Source: Clostridia bacterium | Lineage (GTDB): Bacteria > Bacillota_E > SLMV01 > PUMD01 | Reading direction: 5' to 3' | DNA length: 8,644 nt | NCBI GenBank assembly: GCA_003563755.1 | Contig: PWUB01000315.1 | Coordinates: 1 to 8,644 of the forward strand | Shown here: piece by piece, positions 5,554 through 8,644 of the stretch | How the letters are laid out: every line of letters starts with the position of its first letter | Numbering within the stretch: position 1 is the stretch's first letter | Made by a program: the position numbers and the translations under genes | Notes under the pieces: generated by a model | Database searches by the model: none | Told to the model about the DNA's origin: nothing | What the model saw: only the letters and a program-made list of their open reading frames with translations

Positions 5554-7512
5554 CTACGGTTTACCAGCGCGCCTTCTCCTCTTGCGTATGACCAACACCA
5601 CCGATATAAGAGCGAGGAGCACGATCGGCCACACGATGAGCGGCATGCTCTTCACCTGGTCATGGCGGTCCATCGGTGCCGCGTAATGCTCCGGTACCGT
5701 CGGTATGCCCTGTGCATCGGGGGGCATATGGGCCACGTAGTCTAGCACGGCACGCCAGGCCGTGAGGGGCTTATTGTCGCGGTATACTATCTGCTCCTGC
5801 GGATCAACGGGGTTTCCTTCTCGGTCCTTCGGCTGTACAGTCAGCCTGGGAAGCATCTCCCCCACCATCGGTATGAAGGAGGCAACGAACGAATCCGTGA
5901 CCACCCGGTAGAGCTGTTGATCTCCGGACTCCAGGGCGACATACTGCTCATCGGTCATGGCCGCGTCGTCGCCCGTGTAACGCTCAGCACTGAACACGGC
6001 CCGGTACGTGGGAATCGGAAGGTCAGCCAGGGGAATCCGCAGTAGAACCGCCCTGTCCGGATCATAGGTCGCGCGCAGTCCCGACATCTGCAGGAAAAAG
6101 GCGTTGCCGAAGATATCGGAGAGCAGCGGGGAGATCTCGAGAATGCGGAGGACTTCATCACCTGTCAGGTAGGTGAGCACCAGGGGATAGCCCGGGAATC
6201 GGTCGGGGCCGGAGCCCAAACCCACGGTGGCAATGACATCGTATAGGGCCAGTCCTTCTGCAGCGTGGGGCATCCTCCCCGGCTGGAGAGCACCGCGGAT
6301 CTGACCGTTCGCTTGGAAGGCGAAGTCCACTCTCTGGCCCGTTACCTCACGGACTGACCAGCGGAAGGCATCGGCGATGAGATTGCCGTAGGGGGTTTCC
6401 ATCAGAGGAGGCTTATGATCTACCAAGAACTCGGATCTGACGACGGGTGCGAGGACATCTGTATACACTCCGTCGGTCACATCGGACAGCAGGACGTTCA
6501 ACTCCGCCGTGATCTCTTCGATCCGCTTTTGTATCAACGGGTGAGCCGGAATCGAATCGTCGATGAGCTCAAGGTAGGTCTGTCCTGTCTCGGGGTTGAG
6601 CACCCGTAGGGACTCGTTTTCGGGATCGTAGGCGAGCTCAAGGCAGCCCAGGTACTCCAGCTTCTCCCCCGCCTGGACGATGACAGTAGTGCCTTCATAC
6701 CAGGTCACAGTCGTGTGGCAGTGTCCGCCCACGATAATATCTATACCGCCGACGCGCCTGGCGAGCTCGCGGTCCTCTTCGAGTCCGGCATGAGTCACCG
6801 CCATGATGATATCCGCACCCTGCTCCCGCAGGTCGGCGACCGCTCTCTCTGCGAACTCGAGGGGATCCAGGAACACGACGGGGTCCGCATTGGGCGCCAC
6901 CGCCATGGCATCGTATCCCACCAGCGAAAACATCCCCAGCTTCACCCCTGAGTCCGGAATCTCGTGAATGTGCGTTGACGGAAGGCCCAGCTCGTCCAGA
7001 GGATGCCCCTCGGGAGGCTGGGCGTTGCCGCGGAGCATCAGCATGCGGGATCCTGTTTCAGGGTACCCAGCAGCTCTCAGATACTCAGCGAGAACTTCCG
7101 GGCCGAAATCGAACTCGTGATTACCGAGGATCACCACATCGTAACCTATCTCGTCCATCAGCGCGAGCTCCGGGGCCCTGCCGGTGAGAGCCATCCATGC
7201 GAAGGGTGAACCGCTCAAAAAATCTCCCGCTGACACCAGTATAATGTGCTCATCCCTCGTATCCCTGTGCCTCTCGATAGCCGTTGCCAGGCGGGCAAAG
7301 CCCCCTAACGTGGGATCGCTCTCTTCAGGATGATAGTCGATGGCTGGGGAATGGGGAATGAGGGCAGAGTGCTCATCGTTGGTGTGCAATATGGTGAAGA
7401 ATACCTCGGCAGCATCAGCGCTCGAGTGCACCGGGTTTCCTGAGGCTGCGACGAGGATGATGACCGCCAGTCCAACCACCCACGTGAAACGCGCGCATCT
7501 CTCAAGTCTCAT
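5554..7512 (-). CDS. Secreted, membrane-anchored 5'-nucleotidase/UshA-family phosphohydrolase
   Basis: A 652-residue two-domain enzyme exported from the cell. Residues 1-34 are a signal peptide with a hydrophobic core (about 11-24) and a likely cleavage site after ADA (32-34). The metallophosphatase domain carries the dinuclear metal motifs HTNDEH (D46, H48), GDFLSGSP (D97), GNHEFDFG (N131, H132), VTHAG (H241) and GGHCH (H264, H266). The C-terminal nucleotidase domain shows ETPYGNLIADAFRW, ANGQIRGAL and KPLTAWRAVLDYV. A single transmembrane helix at about 625-642 followed by RKRRRR would anchor it with the enzyme outside; there is no LPxTG sortase motif. The family hydrolyses nucleoside 5'-phosphates, 2',3'-cyclic nucleotides or UDP-sugars; the exact substrate cannot be told. 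ATG at 7512 has AGGAGG at 7518-7523, spacing 5. It overlaps the kinase gene by 11 bases. Confidence 0.92.
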   Translation of the reverse strand: MRLERCARFTWVVGLAVIILVAASGNPVHSSADAAEVFFTILHTNDEHSALIPHSPAIDYHPEESDPTLGGFARLATAIERHRDTRDEHIILVSAGDFLSGSPFAWMALTGRAPELALMDEIGYDVVILGNHEFDFGPEVLAEYLRAAGYPETGSRMLMLRGNAQPPEGHPLDELGLPSTHIHEIPDSGVKLGMFSLVGYDAMAVAPNADPVVFLDPLEFAERAVADLREQGADIIMAVTHAGLEEDRELARRVGGIDIIVGGHCHTTVTWYEGTTVIVQAGEKLEYLGCLELAYDPENESLRVLNPETGQTYLELIDDSIPAHPLIQKRIEEITAELNVLLSDVTDGVYTDVLAPVVRSEFLVDHKPPLMETPYGNLIADAFRWSVREVTGQRVDFAFQANGQIRGALQPGRMPHAAEGLALYDVIATVGLGSGPDRFPGYPLVLTYLTGDEVLRILEISPLLSDIFGNAFFLQMSGLRATYDPDRAVLLRIPLADLPIPTYRAVFSAERYTGDDAAMTDEQYVALESGDQQLYRVVTDSFVASFIPMVGEMLPRLTVQPKDREGNPVDPQEQIVYRDNKPLTAWRAVLDYVAHMPPDAQGIPTVPEHYAAPMDRHDQVKSMPLIVWPIVLLALISVVLVIRKRRRRAGKP

Positions 7513-8455
7513 GAATGCCTCCTCCGTCTATCAACGACCACGCTCTGAGGGCCGCACCCTCCGCCGGCCCGAGCAGCGGCGACTGAACAGATACTGTGCT
7601 GCGATGTTGCCAGAGCTGACGGGTGAAGGGTTCGATGACCGGCGGAAGGCCCCGCCATACTCCGCCGAGCACGTACACGGATCTGTCCCCGGGGGGACCC
7701 AGGCGCTGCAGCAGGCCCCGGGCCAGACCGGCCAGTTCGCGACCGGCTCTTTCCAGCAACCCCAGGGCGACTTCATCGCCGTACCGTGCGGCCTCGAACA
7801 CGCACCTCGAGAAGCCAGCGACCCCGGCGATGTCGATACCCTGTGAGCCGTGCACCCTCGCAGGCAGACCGTTCAGATCGCCGATGCCGTAATGCCGGCG
7901 GGCCGAATCGAGGAGCTCTGTGCGGGGACCTCTCCCCTCCCCCGCGCGGATGGCAGCATTGAGCCCCTTTCGTCCGATCCAGAAGCCGCTGCCCTCGTCG
8001 GCGAGCACCGCTCCCTGTCCGCCGGCGGTCAACCACGCTCCGTCCTTTCTCGCGATGGCAACCGAACCTGTTCCACTGATAACCACCACCGCATCCGGGT
8101 CCGAGACGGCCCAGAAGGCTGCCTCGGCATCATTGATTACCCCCGACCGGGCACCGGAGAAGTGACGCTCCAATACTCTCCTGACCGCCTCGCGTCGTCC
8201 GGGCAAGCTCGCACCTGCCACGGCAGCCACGGCTGCGGAGACGGTTTGATCACCCGGCGGACCCAGACCGCGGCACACCTCGGTCATGGAAGCTGCCACC
8301 CGGCGGTTTGGATGTGCCGAGCCCAGCCAGTTACCCGGTGGGCCCTCGTGTTCATGCAGGATCTCAAGGCGGCTTCTCGGCAGCACTCTACACAGCAGCC
8401 CGCGGGTTTTCGTTCCGCCAGCATCGATTCCGACGACCAGTTCGGCACTGTCCAT
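7502..8455 (-). CDS. BadF/N-acetylglucosamine-kinase-family ATPase, probable amino-sugar kinase
   Basis: About 317 residues of the actin-like ASKHA fold. Phosphate-1 motif GIDAGGTKT lies at 9-17, VINDAEAAFWA with the likely catalytic D109 at 106-116, phosphate-2 SGTGS at 127-131, GGQGAVLADEGSGFWIG at 145-161, and the adenosine motif VLGGVW near 275-280. The cysteines that hold the iron-sulfur cluster in benzoyl-CoA and hydroxyacyl-CoA dehydratase activators are not apparent, so a sugar kinase of the GlcNAc or MurNAc type is more likely than an activator. The start is uncertain. ATG at 8455 is preceded by GGGGTGAT (8460-8467). ATG at 8461 overlaps the upstream stop as TGATG, and GTG at 8464 as GTGA. 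Being joined to an exported nucleotidase suggests salvage of cell-wall or nucleotide material, but this is inference. Confidence 0.87.
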   Translation of the reverse strand: MDSAELVVGIDAGGTKTRGLLCRVLPRSRLEILHEHEGPPGNWLGSAHPNRRVAASMTEVCRGLGPPGDQTVSAAVAAVAGASLPGRREAVRRVLERHFSGARSGVINDAEAAFWAVSDPDAVVVISGTGSVAIARKDGAWLTAGGQGAVLADEGSGFWIGRKGLNAAIRAGEGRGPRTELLDSARRHYGIGDLNGLPARVHGSQGIDIAGVAGFSRCVFEAARYGDEVALGLLERAGRELAGLARGLLQRLGPPGDRSVYVLGGVWRGLPPVIEPFTRQLWQHRSTVSVQSPLLGPAEGAALRAWSLIDGGGIHET

Positions 8456-8460
8456 ATCCA

Positions 8461-8644
8461 TCACCCCGTCAGCATGAAGCGCCACAAAAGCCCTGCGAAC
8501 TCCCCCACGTCCCCCAGCCCCACCCGCGGACCCTGCACGATGCAGCCTCCGGAGGTCTTCTCCTCGGTGATCATCAGCCGTTGTCCGGTGAATGGGGTAC
8601 CATTGTCGGATAGATCGATGCCCATGGCCTCGCACACCTTACCC
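8461..8644 (-). CDS. DNA-3-methyladenine glycosylase (MPG/AAG family), C-terminal part
   Basis: The last 60 codons plus TGA (8461-8463) of a gene whose 5' part lies beyond the right edge. GKVCEAMGIDLSDNG matches the family segment GPGKLCxALGIDxxxNG, and GPRVGLGDVGEF followed by LLWRFMLTG matches the family end GPRIGI...GE...PWRFxxxG. The family removes alkylated purines, such as 3-methyladenine, from DNA by base flipping. The N-terminal catalytic residues lie outside the window and cannot be checked. The stop overlaps or abuts the kinase start, so the two genes are probably cotranscribed. No start codon is visible within the window, as expected for a truncated gene. Confidence 0.82.
   Translation of the reverse strand, partial: GKVCEAMGIDLSDNGTPFTGQRLMITEEKTSGGCIVQGPRVGLGDVGEFAGLLWRFMLTG

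Noticed and set aside
7340..7846. A 168-codon plus-strand open frame across the kinase-nucleotidase junction
   Set aside because: It overlaps two genes supported by motifs and is explained by base composition.

Overview
The window is a gene-dense stretch of high-G+C DNA (estimated by eye at about 60%). Every gene I can support lies on the minus strand, so transcription runs from high to low coordinates. A clear spoVK homologue points to an endospore-forming Firmicute. The cobalamin adenosyltransferase and the iron-sulfur flavoproteins suggest an anaerobic, clostridia-like lineage. No taxon can be named from the sequence. There is no mobile element, CRISPR array, tRNA or rRNA, and no gap over 300 bases without a gene.

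Block 1, 8644 down to 5554, is tightly packed. It holds the last 60 codons of a DNA-3-methyladenine glycosylase (cut by the window edge), a BadF/N-acetylglucosamine-kinase-type ATPase, and a secreted, membrane-anchored 5'-nucleotidase/UshA-family phosphohydrolase. The glycosylase stop and kinase start are within a few bases of each other, and kinase and nucleotidase overlap by 11 bases.

Block 2, 5440 down to 122, starts with a recognisable promoter (TTGACA, 17 bases, TATGCT). A 35-bp inverted repeat covers its -35 and spacer and is probably the site of the PadR-family repressor encoded next. After padR come a CobO-type corrinoid adenosyltransferase, a PyrK-like FAD/NAD(P)H/[2Fe-2S] reductase with an extra Cys-rich N-terminus, an FAD oxidoreductase with a CxxCxxxCP motif, the AAA+ ATPase SpoVK, and a small GTPase. 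The last four genes are spaced -4 to +26 bases (or have a 4-base overlap), so they are very probably one transcript. A 128-base leader without a clear terminator separates them from cobO.

At the far left, a good extended -10 element (TGCTATAAT) and a short start-of-gene signal suggest another gene running off the window edge.

The most interesting hypothesis is that block 2 is a PadR-controlled redox module. The two flavoproteins could deliver electrons, perhaps to cob(II)alamin for CobO, while an AAA+ remodeler and a GTPase act as the energy-dependent maturation or repair part. The gene families are read directly from motifs; their joint function is inference.
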